The notes: generated by a model not told the origin, from the sequence alone. Counted from the stretch's first letter, positions 20,485-29,841 are shown. The stretch is 64,000 bases of DNA from CAWINX01 sp963837585 (GCA_963837585.1 CAWINX010000001.1:1-64000); one strand, 5' to 3'. A program made the numbers and translations.

Positions 20485-20898
20485 TCAGCCCCAGGAGCCC
20501 GATGCCGGGCAGTTGCCGACGCCGACCTTCTTGCAGGGGAAGGTGACGACGCCTTTTGCCGAGCGCTTGACCAGGAAGGTCTGCGTTTTGGGGTCGGACT
20601 GGACGGTGATCGTGTACGAGGTGCCTTTCGCCGGCACGCTCACCTTCAGCGTCGGCGAATCCGGCAGGCTCGGGTCGAGCGCCCGCAGGGCGTTCGCGTT
20701 GCAGGCGTTGTAGAGGCCGGAGGAGTCGACCATGCAGGACTCCATCGCCACCTCGGCCGCGTGCGCGGTCTCCTTGGCGCGGCTGTCCTTCGCCTTGGAG
20801 GCTTGGCTGGCGAAGGCGGGGATCGCGATCGCCGCGAGGATCGAGAGGATCAGCATCGTGACCAGAAGCTCGATCAGGGTGAAGCCGTCTTCTCGCAT
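20485..20898 (-). CDS. Type IV pilin-like prepilin
   Basis: Class III signal peptide protein of about 137 residues: short basic leader MRED, then the prepilin peptidase site G-FTLIELLVTMLILSILAA with Glu at +5, a long hydrophobic helix, and a small C-terminal domain with four cysteines (SCMVD, YNACNAN, FPCKKVGVGNCP). The true start should be the ATG at 20898 rather than upstream in-frame codons, because prepilin leaders are short. It is a lone gene with no pilus assembly genes nearby, so it may be a pseudopilin or a DNA-uptake/secretion component. Confidence 0.82.
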   Translation of the reverse strand: MREDGFTLIELLVTMLILSILAAIAIPAFASQASKAKDSRAKETAHAAEVAMESCMVDSSGLYNACNANALRALDPSLPDSPTLKVSVPAKGTSYTITVQSDPKTQTFLVKRSAKGVVTFPCKKVGVGNCPASGSWG

Positions 20899-20977
20899 GC
20901 GAGTTGGTCGGCGGGCGGGGCGGCCGGCCTTCAGCGCTGCAAGACCGCTCCCAGGCGACGAAATAGGCTGGCGTCGC

Positions 20978-21877
20978 ATGAGGATGATTCGCTTGGCGGT
21001 CTGTCTGGCCTTGATCGGGCTGGTGGTTGGATGCGGCGGGGACGCCTCCCGCGCGTTCGAGGCCCGGGTTCACGTCGCCCCGGTGGGCAAGACCAGAATC
21101 GCCTGGTATGAGCGTGGGCACGGGCCGCCGCTGGTGATGCTGATCGGCACCGACTCGACGATGGCCGAGTGGGACCCGGCGCTGTTGCGCCTGCTGGCCC
21201 GCCGCCACCGGCTGATCCTCTTCGACTATCCCGGGGTCGGCATGTCGGGCCCCTGGCACGGGCGCTCCTTCGACTCGCTCGCCGACGCCACTGCCGAACT
21301 GATGCGCGCGATCGGCGTCCCCAGGGCGGCCGTGCTCGGCTGGTCGATGGGCGGGTTCGTCGCCCAGCGCCTCGCCGTCGATCACCCGGGAACGGTCTCT
21401 CGCCTGATCCTCGCCGGGACCAATCCCGGGGGCGACCGCGCGGTGCTCGGCTCGCCGCGGGCGCAGGCGATCGACAGCGAGCCCCATCCCTCCGACAGCG
21501 ACATCCTGCATGAGCTCTACCCGCCCGGTCGCCAGGCCGAGGGACGCCGCTTCCTGCGCCGCCTCGAGCGGGCCAGCCAGAGCGGTGAGATCCCCGACGA
21601 CTTCCACGTCTCCGCCTCCACCGCTCGCGCTCAGGTTGCCGCCGAGGACCCCTGGCTGCGCAGCAACCGCAACTACCGTCAGCTCGCCGGCATCCGGGCC
21701 CCCAGCCTGGAGGCGGCCGGCGCCGCCGATCCGGTGGTCCCGCCGGTCAACCTACGGCGAATCGCCGCCCGAATCCCGCGGTCGCAGCTCGCGGTCTTCC
21801 CGGGCGCCCACGCCTTCCTCTTCCAGGATCGGCGCGCCTTTGTCCGGGCGGTCGATGAGTTCCTCGATCGGCCATAG
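20978..21877 (+). CDS. Alpha/beta-hydrolase lipoprotein
   Basis: Lipid-anchored hydrolase of 299 residues. The lipobox LIGLVVGC predicts Cys19-20 acylation. The alpha/beta-hydrolase core shows an oxyanion strand PPLVMLIGTDSTMAEWDP, DYPGVGMSG, the nucleophile elbow GWSMGG (Ser), the acid in GAADPVVPP and the catalytic His in FPGAHAF. It is complete and in frame. It diverges from the pilin gene, with starts about 80 bases apart. Substrate cannot be read from sequence. Confidence 0.85.
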   Translation: MRMIRLAVCLALIGLVVGCGGDASRAFEARVHVAPVGKTRIAWYERGHGPPLVMLIGTDSTMAEWDPALLRLLARRHRLILFDYPGVGMSGPWHGRSFDSLADATAELMRAIGVPRAAVLGWSMGGFVAQRLAVDHPGTVSRLILAGTNPGGDRAVLGSPRAQAIDSEPHPSDSDILHELYPPGRQAEGRRFLRRLERASQSGEIPDDFHVSASTARAQVAAEDPWLRSNRNYRQLAGIRAPSLEAAGAADPVVPPVNLRRIAARIPRSQLAVFPGAHAFLFQDRRAFVRAVDEFLDRP

Positions 21878-21935
21878 GGCTAACTACCGATGTGCCCGGT
21901 GTGGGGCGCCTCTACTCTCTACTTAGGAGGGAAAG

Positions 21936-22130
21936 ATGCCCGCGACAACGTCCCGCAAACGCGACTTTCAGTGGGGCCGGTGGGCGCTCATCGGTTGTGC
22001 CGGTTGGATCGCTCTGATGGTCGTGATTGGCGCTCCCGAGGGGATCGTCGCGACCCCGGCACTGGGTCCGATCACAGGCTGGTTGGTTGGCGGTGCCTTC
22101 CATCGCGCCACCGGCGCCTTCGCTCGCTAG
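21936..22130 (+). CDS. Small membrane protein, 64 residues
   Basis: MPATTSRKRDFQWGRW leads into hydrophobic WALIGCAGWIALMVVIGA and a second apolar segment ATPALGPITGWLVGGAF. A strong ribosome site (AGGAGGG, 6 bases upstream) supports translation. Topology is probably two short transmembrane helices. Unknown function, with no close family recognised. Confidence 0.6.
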   Translation: MPATTSRKRDFQWGRWALIGCAGWIALMVVIGAPEGIVATPALGPITGWLVGGAFHRATGAFAR

Positions 22131-22200
22131 GCGACCCGCCGTTGCGCCTGGGGGCACTTCGCCTCGGCCTCGTAGAGTGCTGTCCCTGCGGCACTGCCAT

Positions 22201-24260
22201 GGCGCGCGCACCTCTCACATCCCTCATGCTCGCGGTGGCTGCTCTGGCGACCGCAGGCTTAGCGCAGGCGTCCCCGGTGCCGGTCAAGCACGGCTGGACT
22301 CGCTACGTGCTCGATCGCGACGGCCGCGCGGTCTACCCGCGGCGGGTTACCGTCCTCAGCGCTCCCTCGACCGTCGTCCACCCACGGGGGCTGGCGCGCC
22401 CCGGCGGTCCGGTGACGATTCTGCGCTCCGGTGCCCAACTGGTCGTCGACCTGGGGATCAACACCGGCGGCTGGATCCGAGCGACGTGCGGGGCGCGCAC
22501 CGCGGCCCGGTCGAGCTCTCCTACAGCGAGTCCGCCCGCTATCTCCAGCCCGGCGGCGACATGCAGGGCGGCGGGTCGATCGGCAAAAGCGACGGCCACA
22601 ACGGGCGCTCCGACGCGATCCGCCGGCCCGGCCGCTTCAAATCCCGCGGGCTGCGGGGGGCGGAGCGCTACATCCTGATCCAGCTCCCCCGCGGTCGCTT
22701 CGCGATCGACGCGCTGCGCGTCGTCACGACCCACCTCGCGGTCGGCCCGAGGGACTACGGCGGCCACTTCCTCTCCAGCAGCAGGCTGCTCAACCGGATC
22801 TGGTACGCGGGCGCCTACACGCTCGACCTCGACACCGCCAACGACCCGAGGCGGGGAGCAGCGGCGCTTCCGGCTGATCGACGGCGCCAAGCGGGACCGG
22901 CTCGTCTGGTTGGGCGACCTGGCGATGGAGGCGCTCGCCGGCCGCTACACGGTGAGGCGGCTCGGCCCCGTGATCGACGGGTCGCTTGCGCCTCTTCGCC
23001 TGCCAGCAGCTGCCCGACGGCTACATCCCGATGGCCTCCGACGTCAACGTGCGCTGCCCGCGCCGGCCGGGGCCGCCCGACGGTCCCCCCGGCTCGGCCA
23101 CGCGGTTCCTCCCCGGCCTCGCCGTTTCGGGGTCGTTGCCCGGCTATACGGCCTGGTGGGTGATCGCCGTCTGCAACCGCTTCGGGTTGACCGGGGACGC
23201 CGTCGGCACCAGGGCGCTGCTGCCGACGATGCGGCGGGCAATGGGCTATTTCGCCGCCCACGCCCCCAACGGCCTTTTCGAGACCCCTCCCGGGGCGATC
23301 AACTGGCGGGTCTTCGACCAGACCCCGCAGGTCGACACCTACACGAATGAGCTCTGGGCGCAGGCGCTGGAGGCATTGGCCGGGGTGGAGGGGAGGATCG
23401 GCTCCGATGGCGCGGCCGCGCGGTTCCGGGCGACCGCGGCCGACCTACAGTCCCGTCTCAACGCCCAGCTCTTCGACATCTCGGCGGGCATGTTCGTGGG
23501 GGGCGTCGGCCTCGCCGATCATCCTCAGGACGCGAACGTCGGCGCGGTCCTCTCCGGCACAGCTCAAGACGATGCAGCGCGGCAGTTGCTGGCGACGACC
23601 GACGCGCGCCTGGAGAGCCAGTTCGGCCCGCTCACCTCCGACCTGTCGAGCGACCCCTACGCGGAGCAATACATCTCCCCGTACATGTCGGGCTGGCAGC
23701 TGATCGCGGAGCTGCAGGAGCACCAGGGCCCCGCCGCGAGGAGCCTGATCGAGCGCCTCTGGGGGCAGATGGTCGACTCCGACCCTCACTCGACCCTGTG
23801 GGAGGCGATGGCCCCGGACGGGACTCCGAAGGCCCTGAACCGCGGCGCCGTCTACCCGGGCCGGACCTCGCTCGCCCACGGCTGGAGCACCGCCCCGATC
23901 TACGCCCTCTCGGCCTACGTGCTGGGTATGCGGCCCCGCGCTCCCGGCTGGCGGACCTGGATCGTCGAGCCGCAGACGCTCGGGCTGCGCTGGGCCCAGG
24001 GGCAGGTTGGGACGCCGCGAGGGGCCGCTGCGGTCGCGCTGGGTGAATCGAGCCGGGAGCCTTCAAGCTCACCGTCGACGCGCCGCGGCGGACGCGGGGG
24101 ACCGTCGCCGTCCCGGTGGCAGAGCTGCACCGACTTCGTCAGCGAGGGCGGACGTCCGGTGAGGCATTCCTGCGACGGCGCCTACGCGCGGGTTCGGGCG
24201 CGCGGCGGCGAGCACACCTTCGCGGCGCGGAGGGTGGCGCCGCCGCGGCGCGCCCCATAG
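22201..24260 (+). CDS. Secreted GH78-like alpha-L-rhamnosidase (frameshifts)
   Basis: Exported glycoside hydrolase of about 685 residues with a signal peptide (LTSLMLAVAALATAGLAQAS), an N-terminal beta-domain, then the catalytic (alpha/alpha)6-barrel. KRDRLVWLGDLAMEALAG resembles the GH78 signature with the general acid region, followed by LPDGYIPMASDVN, VDTYTNELWAQALEAL, LAHGWSTAPIYALSAYVLG, and a C-terminal beta-domain (FKLTVDAPRRTRGT). Frame changes occur near 22500, 22850, 22990, 24050 and 24110. It would release L-rhamnose from polysaccharides or glycosides outside the cell. Exact specificity is inferred from family resemblance only. Confidence 0.7.
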
Positions 24261-24266
24261 TCGACG

Positions 24267-24324
24267 CGCGAGCTTCGGATGGTCACTAAGTCGCACACGC
24301 GAGCTTCCGGATAGTCACTTAGTC
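24267..24324. repeat. Two imperfect direct repeats of 26-27 bp upstream of dcd
   Basis: Copy one is 24267-24292 and copy two 24298-24324. They share CGCGAGCTTC, then GGAT[G/A]GTCACT[A/T]AGTC, differing by one inserted C and two substitutions. The unit ends 64 bases before the dcd start and follows the glycosidase stop directly. It could be an operator pair or an intergenic duplication. Nothing else was seen in this gap. Confidence 0.6.
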
Positions 24325-24387
24325 TCTGCGCGATGACCGAGATGGCGTCGAGAGAGGCCGCGCCGGCGGGCGAGCGGGACGCAGACG

Positions 24388-25536
24388 GTGACCGGCGTCC
24401 TGCCCTCCCAGGACCTGGCCCGGGCGATCGAGGCGGAGTGGGTCAGCTCCGGCGACTACCGGATCCACTCCGAGGCGATCCAACCGGCCAGCATCGACCT
24501 GCGCCTCGGCGACTTCGCCTGGGCGCTGCGCTGCAGCTTCCTGCCGGACGTCGACTCGACGGTCGAGGAGAAGATCGAGGGGCTGGCCTTTCAGAAAGTG
24601 GACCTGCGCGACGGGGCGACCCTGGAGCGCGACCGTCCCTACCTGGTGCCGCTGATCGAGGGGCTGGCGCTGCCCCCGGAGGTGCGCGCCAAAACGAACC
24701 CGAAGAGCTCGACCGGCCGCCTCGACGTCTTCACCCGAGTGATCACCGACCGCCACCACCGCTTCGACGAAATCCAGCCCGGTTACCACGGCCGGCTCTA
24801 CCTGGAGGTCGTGCCGCGCTCCTACGCGATCCAGGTGAAGACGGGGCTCTCGCTCAACCAGCTGCGGCTCTCGCGCGGCGACGCCCGCCTCGGCGACGAG
24901 GAGGTGCGGGCCCTGCAGGACGAGTTCCCGCTGCTCTACCTCGACTCCCACCCGCTGCGCGAGTCCGAGCTGGCCCTCGCCGACGGCCTCTTCCTCAGCG
25001 TCGACCTCTCCGGGCCGAGCGACCGGATCGTCGGCTACCGGGCGAAGAAGAACAGCCTGCCGATCGACCTCTCGCGGATTCGCGCCTATCGCTGGACCGA
25101 CTACTGGGACCCGGTCTACCCGGAGGCGGGTGGGCGGATCGTCCTCGAGCCGGAGGTCTTCTATCTGCTGCTATCAGCGGAGGGTGTTTGCATCCCGCCG
25201 CAGATCGCCGCCGAGATGATGGCCTATGACCCGACCGCCGGCGAGCTGCGCACCCACTACGCGGGGTTCTTCGACCCCGGCTTCGGCTTCGACGGTACCG
25301 GGGATCGTCACGGCAGTCGCGCCGCGCTTGAGGTCCGCGCTCGCGACGTCCCGTTCATGATCGAGCACCGCCAGCCGGTCTGCAAGCTGGCGATGGAGCG
25401 GATGGCCGCGCCCGCTGAGCGCCTCTACGGCGAAGGCCTCGGCTCCAATTACCAGGGCCAGGTGACGATGCTCAGCAAGCACTTCGAGGAGCAGACCGCG
25501 GGCGCGCCGGGGGCGGCTTCGGGCGAGGGCGACTGA
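24388..25536 (+). CDS. dcd: dCTP deaminase, long two-domain form
   Basis: 2'-Deoxycytidine 5'-triphosphate deaminase of about 382 residues that makes dUTP for thymidylate synthesis. Two dUTPase-like trimer-fold domains are fused, as in the PF06559 family (normally about 365 residues). Visible motifs are IQPASIDLRLGDFAW, KTNPKSSTGRLDVFTRV with the substrate-binding Ser-Ser-x-Gly-Arg, and PGYHGRLYLEVVPRS with the catalytic Glu, then IVLEPEVFYLLLSAEGVCIP in the second half. GTG 24388 is the start. No frame break. It is apparently monocistronic. Confidence 0.88.
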   Translation: MTGVLPSQDLARAIEAEWVSSGDYRIHSEAIQPASIDLRLGDFAWALRCSFLPDVDSTVEEKIEGLAFQKVDLRDGATLERDRPYLVPLIEGLALPPEVRAKTNPKSSTGRLDVFTRVITDRHHRFDEIQPGYHGRLYLEVVPRSYAIQVKTGLSLNQLRLSRGDARLGDEEVRALQDEFPLLYLDSHPLRESELALADGLFLSVDLSGPSDRIVGYRAKKNSLPIDLSRIRAYRWTDYWDPVYPEAGGRIVLEPEVFYLLLSAEGVCIPPQIAAEMMAYDPTAGELRTHYAGFFDPGFGFDGTGDRHGSRAALEVRARDVPFMIEHRQPVCKLAMERMAAPAERLYGEGLGSNYQGQVTMLSKHFEEQTAGAPGAASGEGD

Positions 25537-25598
25537 GCCGCTCGAACGAGCGTCCGGGGGCTCAAGGAACCCGTCCTCGCTGCCGACAGACGGGGTGG

Positions 25599-25781
25599 AT
25601 GACTGCACCGTTCAACCAGAGAGTCCGCTGCACGCTGTTCGGGCACGACTGGCGCCGCGCGATCGCGCCTCGGGAGGGCTACTACCTCCGCTGCCGGCGT
25701 TGCTGGGCCTCCGAGCAGGTTGAGCAGCCCGCCCATGCCACGCATGATTGGCGTCCTGACGGGCTACAGCGCCAGTCCTGA
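25599..25781 (+). CDS. Small CxxC protein, 60 residues
   Basis: Reads VRCTLFGHDWRRAIAPREGY then YLRCRRCWASEQ. The Cys...Gly-His-Asp-Trp...Cys-x2-Cys layout is that of small zinc-ribbon proteins (DUF1660-like, often of phage or plasmid origin). ATG 25599 has GGGGTGG directly upstream. It is short, and the opposite strand is also open, so coding status is only probable. Confidence 0.45.
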   Translation: MTAPFNQRVRCTLFGHDWRRAIAPREGYYLRCRRCWASEQVEQPAHATHDWRPDGLQRQS

Positions 25782-25803
25782 GCCGAGCTTCTAGGATTTC
25801 CGC

Positions 25804-26266
25804 ATGGCCGAGCGGACCTGGAACGTCTATCTCTCCGGTGAAATCCATTCCGACTGGCGCGAGCGGATCGAGTCCGGCGCGCGCGAGGCGGGCCTGCCGG
25901 TCGAGTTCTCGGCGCCGGTAACCGACCACGCCGCCTCCGACGACGCCGGGCGTCGGCACGCTGGGGCCCGAGAGCGAGCCGTTCTGGCGCGACCACATGG
26001 GCGCCGGTGTCAACGCGGTTCGCACCCAGACGTTGATTCGCGCGGCCGACGTCGTCGTTGTGCGCTTCGGCGACAAATACCGCCAGTGGAACGCTGCCTT
26101 CGACGCCGGCTACGCCGCGGCCCTGGCCAAGCCGATCGTCACTCTCCACGACACCGAGCTTGATCATGCGCTGAAGGAGGTCGACCGCGCCGCCCAGGCG
26201 ACAGCCCGCACCGCGGAGCAGGTCGTCGACGTGCTCCGCTACGTGATCCGCGGCGAGTTGCCCTGA
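25804..26266 (+). CDS. YtoQ-family protein (one frameshift)
   Basis: About 153 residues related to Bacillus YtoQ, a nucleoside-2-deoxyribosyltransferase-like fold. WNVYLSGEIHSDWRERIESG gives the N-terminal motif. After a one-base shift near 25950 it continues GPESEPFWRDHMGAGVNAVR, TQTLIRAADVVVVRFGDKY and QWNAAFDAGYAAALAKPIVT. The enzymatic role of the family is not established. ATG 25804 follows a short spacer after the upstream small gene. Confidence 0.78.
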
Positions 26267-26343
26267 CGAAAGTCGTTTTTTTCATCTCTGGGATGAAGAA
26301 CATCGATTTCGTCCTCGGGCGAGTCCCGGGATAGGGTGGGCGG

Positions 26344-26830
26344 GTGAGCGCCGACGCCAACCGCGAGACGATCCGCCGTTTCTATGAGGCGTTCGGCCAG
26401 TGCAACGGCGCCGCGATGACCGCCTGTTACGCGCCCGACGCCCACTTCCGCGACCCGGCCTTCGGCGATCTTGAGGGAGACAAGGTGGGGGCGATGTGGC
26501 GGATGCTGACCGGCCGCGCCACCGACCTGAAGATCGAGCTGCACGAGCACGACGCCGACGAAGAGACCGGCACCGCCCACTGGATCGCCCGCTACACCTT
26601 CTCGACCGGCCGCCCCGTCGTCAACGACATCCAGGCCAAGTTCCGCTTCGTCGACGGCCTAGATCGTCGACCACGTCGACGACTTCGACTTCCGCCGCTG
26701 GGCCCGCCAGGCGCTCGGCCCAACGGGCAACCTCGTGGCTCTGCTTCCCCCGCTGCGCTCCAAGGCCCGCGCCAAAGCCCTCGACCAGCTCGAGGCCTTC
26801 ATGCGCGACGAGACCGGCTCGAGCATCTAG
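26344..26830 (+). CDS. NTF2-like/SnoaL-type polyketide-cyclase-fold protein (one frameshift)
   Basis: About 161 residues. ANRETIRRFYEAFGQCNGAA, MTACYAPDAHFRDPAFGDLE and GRPVVNDIQAKFRF are standard NTF2-like cone-fold blocks. After a shift near 26662 the reading continues IVDHVDDFDFRRWARQALG and ends DETGSSI. Start is GTG 26344. Members include SnoaL-like isomerases and many proteins of unknown function. No catalytic residue can be assigned here. Confidence 0.78.
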
Positions 26831-26851
26831 TCGATCTGTCCGACTCATATA

Positions 26852-26865
26852 CGAACGTATGTTCG
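26852..26865 (+). promoter_or_regulatory. LexA (SOS) box in front of the radical SAM gene
   Basis: CGAACGTATGTTCG matches the Gram-positive/actinobacterial SOS consensus CGAAC-N4-GTTCG with no mismatch. It is embedded in a longer imperfect palindrome (26846-26871) and lies 3 bases before the ATG. A -10-like TATGTT overlaps it (26858-26863), so LexA would cover the core promoter and the transcript would be leaderless. Confidence 0.8.
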
Positions 26866-26868
26866 CAT

Positions 26869-27934
26869 ATGAGGTGGGACGAGCAAAGAGTTGAAAGGGA
26901 CCTGCGGTTGCCCGGGGTCGGCGACGGCACCGTGGTGCGAACCTTCGATGCGCCGGAAGCGATGGGAATCAACTTCCACGAGGTGCGCGCCCGTTCGGCG
27001 CTAAATCGGGTTCCTGGCGGTCGCTACGGATTCGGCTGGACGATCAATCCGTATCGAGGATGCACTCATGCATGCGTGTTTTGCTTTGCTCGTAGCACCC
27101 ACGCTTTTCTCGGTTTCGACGCCGGTCGAGACTTCGAGCGGGAGATCGTCGTCAAGGTCAATGTGCCCGAGGTTCTGCGGGCTGAGTTGGCGCGGCCGAG
27201 CTGGAGGCGGGAGCTGGTCGCGCTGGGGACGAACACCGATCCCTACCAGTGGGTCGAGAGCCGCTACCGGATGATGCCCGAGATCCTCGCGGCGCTGGAG
27301 GAGGCCGACACGCCGGTCTCGGTGTTGACCAAGTCGCCGCTGGTGCTGCGCGACGTCGAGATCTTCGAGCGGATGGCGCGGAAGGGGCCTGCCGGTCTCG
27401 GTCAACCTCTCGGTGCCGACCCTCGACGAGAAGGCTTGGCGGGCGACCGAGCCGCACACGCCCAGCCCGGCCGCCCGCCTCGACGCGGTCGCCGAGCTGC
27501 GCCGCCGCGGGATCGATTCCGGAGTCCTGATCGCCCCGTTGATGCCGGGCATAAACGACACGCCAGAGCAGGTCCAGCCGATAGTCGACCGGGCCCGCGA
27601 GGCCGGCGCCACCTTCCTGGGCGGCCTCGCCCTGCACCTACGCGACGAGGTCCGCGAGGTCTTCTTCGGCTGGCTGAAGGCCAAACGCCCCGACCTCCTC
27701 CCCCGCTACGAACAGCTCTACTCCGGCGGCCGCGCCTACATGCGCCCCGCGGATCGCAATCGCGTCAGCAGCGTCGTCAAAGGTTGGGGACGGAGCGCGC
27801 AGCGGTGGGAAGGGCGGCAACCCCTGCCCGGACTCGTCGCCCTAATGAGGGTGACGGCTCTGAGTATCCGCCCGTCGAGGGGGCCGCCGACCCTTCCAGC
27901 CTGGCCGCGCAGTCCCGGCTACGACTGCTACTGA
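26869..27934 (+). CDS. Rv2578c-family radical SAM protein (spore-photolyase-like), SOS-regulated (one frameshift)
   Basis: Radical S-adenosylmethionine protein of about 355 residues. The 4Fe-4S motif is CTHACVFC (Cys65, Cys69, Cys72, CxxxCxxC), preceded by GWTINPYRG. LVALGTNTDPYQWVE and VSVLTKSPLVLRD are typical of the Rv2578c/SplB-like group. A one-base shift near 27390 restores VSVNLSVPTLDEKAWRATEP. The last 30 residues (after LVALMRV) lie in a repeat element and are doubtful. The family includes the DNA repair enzyme spore photoproduct lyase, but the substrate of Rv2578c-type proteins is unproven. The LexA box at its start points to a role after DNA damage. Confidence 0.83.
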
Positions 27935-27995
27935 GCCAGGCCAAGCGTTTGAGGAGCGTGACAGGTGGCCCCTCCGGCGGGCGGCTACTCAGAGC
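27857..27995. repeat. 29-bp imperfect inverted repeat related to the 46.7-kb palindromic element
   Basis: Arms at 27857-27885 and 27967-27995 match at 25 of 29 positions. The left arm carries GAGTATCCGCCCG, then TCGAGGGGG. The same GAGTATCCGCCCG block followed by TTCGAGGGG occurs at 46742-46762 in the nested palindrome. The left arm overlaps the end of the radical SAM frame and the right arm lies in the gap before the ligase stop. It could fold as a long stem between two convergent genes. Confidence 0.6.
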
Positions 27996-28054
27996 GGTCC
28001 AGCCAATTAGCTGACCGCGAGTCAGGCGGAGGGGTACCCGCGCTCGCCGCCGGA

Positions 28055-29002
28055 TCACCCCTCGTCCAAGTCAGAGAACAGGCACTCCCGTGGGGATTTG
28101 TCGTCCCTGAACCGGTGAAATCTCGCGCCATGTCGAATCCGCCCCGCGCTGGCGTGGTCGTAGCCAACCTCGATCACCAGCTCGGGCCGCAACGCCACCC
28201 ACTCGAGGTCGCGGCCGCCGGTCCAGCGACTCGGCTCCGCCGTGCCGCTCTGTCCCGTCTCCAGCGGCGCCAGCAGCTCGCGCATGCTGCGTTTCGCCGC
28301 GGCGCTGAAGCCGGAGATGTGGCCGACCGAGCGCAGCTCCTCGCCGTCGTAGAGACCGAGGATCAGCGAGCCGACCGTGCCCTCCTCCTTGCCCGGCCGC
28401 CAGCCCATCACCACGCAGTCGATCGTGCGCTCGCGCTTCACCTTCGCCATGCCCTTGCGCTTGCCGGGGATGTAGGGGGCGTCGAGCTGCTTCGCCATCG
28501 TCCCCTCGGTGGTGCGCAGCCACTCCTCCGCCTGCGCCGGGTCGGCGCTCAGCGGGGTCAGTTCGACGCCGGTGCGCTCGGCAAGCGCCTCGAGTCGCCG
28601 CCGCCGCTCGCGGAAGGGAAGGTCGAGCAGCGCCTCCTCTCCCTCGGCCAGCAGGTCGAAGGCGACGAAGCCGGCGGGGATCTCCTTCGCCAGCAGGTTG
28701 ATCCGCGACTCGGCCGGGTGGATGCGGCTCTGCAGCGCGTCGAACTCGAGGTTGCCCTCGGCGTCGCGAATCACCAGCTCTCCGTCCAGCACGTAGCGCC
28801 CGGGGGCGAAGCTCAGCTCGGGGAAGTAGCGGGCCAGCGCTTTGCCGCCGCGCGACTGGATGTAGGCCTCCTCGCCGTCGACGAAGACGATCGCCCGGAA
28901 GCCGTCCAGCTTCGGGTCGTAGACCCACTCCTCGCCGAGCGGCAGCGCTTTGCGGGTCAGCGCCAGCTGCGGCTTGATCGGCGGGGAGAGGGGGAGGGCC
29001 AC
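28055..29002 (-). CDS. ATP-dependent DNA ligase (LigC-like)
   Basis: Complete 315-residue ligase. Motif I, with the adenylated lysine, is VYDPKLDGFRA (Lys31), followed by RYVLDGELVI (motif III region), GFVAFDLLAEGE, GTMAKQLDAPYIPGKRKGMA (motifs IV/V) and an OB-fold domain ending CLFSDLDEG. The size fits stand-alone LigC-type enzymes without polymerase or nuclease domains. These are thought to act in repair, including short-patch or end-joining roles, beside the NAD-dependent replicative ligase. GTG 29002 lies 4 bases after the oppF stop, so it may be co-transcribed with the peptide transporter genes, an unusual pairing. Confidence 0.87.
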   Translation of the reverse strand: MALPLSPPIKPQLALTRKALPLGEEWVYDPKLDGFRAIVFVDGEEAYIQSRGGKALARYFPELSFAPGRYVLDGELVIRDAEGNLEFDALQSRIHPAESRINLLAKEIPAGFVAFDLLAEGEEALLDLPFRERRRRLEALAERTGVELTPLSADPAQAEEWLRTTEGTMAKQLDAPYIPGKRKGMAKVKRERTIDCVVMGWRPGKEEGTVGSLILGLYDGEELRSVGHISGFSAAAKRSMRELLAPLETGQSGTAEPSRWTGGRDLEWVALRPELVIEVGYDHASAGRIRHGARFHRFRDDKSPRECLFSDLDEG

Positions 29003-29005
29003 CGC

Positions 29006-29841
29006 TCAGGCGGCCCGCTCGCGCCGCGCCCGGCTCTCCCTGCGGGTCGGGAATCGGCACCGCCGCCAGCAGGGTCTTGGTGTAGGGGTGGGACGGGCGC
29101 TCGCAGACCTGGTCGGCGGTTCCCTCCTCGACGATCTTGCCCTCGTGCATCACCGCGATCCGGTCGGAGACGTGGCGGACGACGCCGATGTCGTGGGCGA
29201 CGAAGAGGTAGGTGAGGCCGAACTCGTCCTGGAGGTCGTCGAGCAGGTTGATGATCTGCGCCTGGATCGAGACGTCGAGCGCCGAGACCGGCTCGTCGGC
29301 GACGATCAGCTTCGGCTTCAGCGCCAGCGCCCGGGCGATCCCGATCCGCTGCCGCTGGCCGCCGGAGAACTCGTGCGGGAAGCGGTTGTAGTGCTCGGAG
29401 GAGAGCCCGACCCGCTCGAGCAGCTCCTGGACCTGGTTGCGCAGCTCGCCGCCGGAGGCGACGCCCTGGAGCTTCAGCGGGTCGCCGACGATCTGCCCGA
29501 CCCGCTTGCGCGGGTTGAGCGAGGCGAAGGGGTCCTGGAAGATCATCTGCATCTCGACGCCGCAGCGGCCGCATCTGACGCCGTGAGAGCCCGGCGATCT
29601 CGCGGCCCTCGAAGCGGACCGAGCCCGAGGTCGGCTCCAGCAGCTGCAGGACGGTGCGGCAGAGGGTCGACTTGCCGCTGCCCGACTCGCCGACCAGGCC
29701 GAGCGTCTCGCCGCGGGCGACCGTCAGGCTGACGCCGTCGACGGCGCGCACCCGGTCGACCTCGCGGTCGATCAGCAGCCCCTCCTTGATCGGGAAGTGC
29801 TTGACCAGGTCGGTGACTTCGAGCAGTGGCTCGCCGCTCAT
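29006..29841 (-). CDS. oppF: Peptide ABC transporter ATPase, OppF/DppF type (frameshifts)
   Basis: Second ATPase of an oligopeptide/dipeptide importer, about 278 residues. Walker A is LVGESGSGKSTLC, the OppF-type block is MQMIFQDPFASLNPRKRVG, the signature is EFSGGQRQRIGIARALAL, Walker B is LIVADEPVSALDVS and the switch His is in LFVAHD. It ends IPDPQG then ESRARRERAA after a shift near 29030. Another shift lies near 29560. The ATG at 29841 overlaps the oppD TGA. It would work with oppD to power uptake through the OppB-OppC pore. Confidence 0.85.

Noticed and set aside
26260..26305. Terminator at the T-run after the YtoQ gene
   Set aside because: The stem before the T-run (GAC-GAAA-GTC) is only three base pairs, and the TTCATC/GATGAA hairpin after it has no T-run in the right place.
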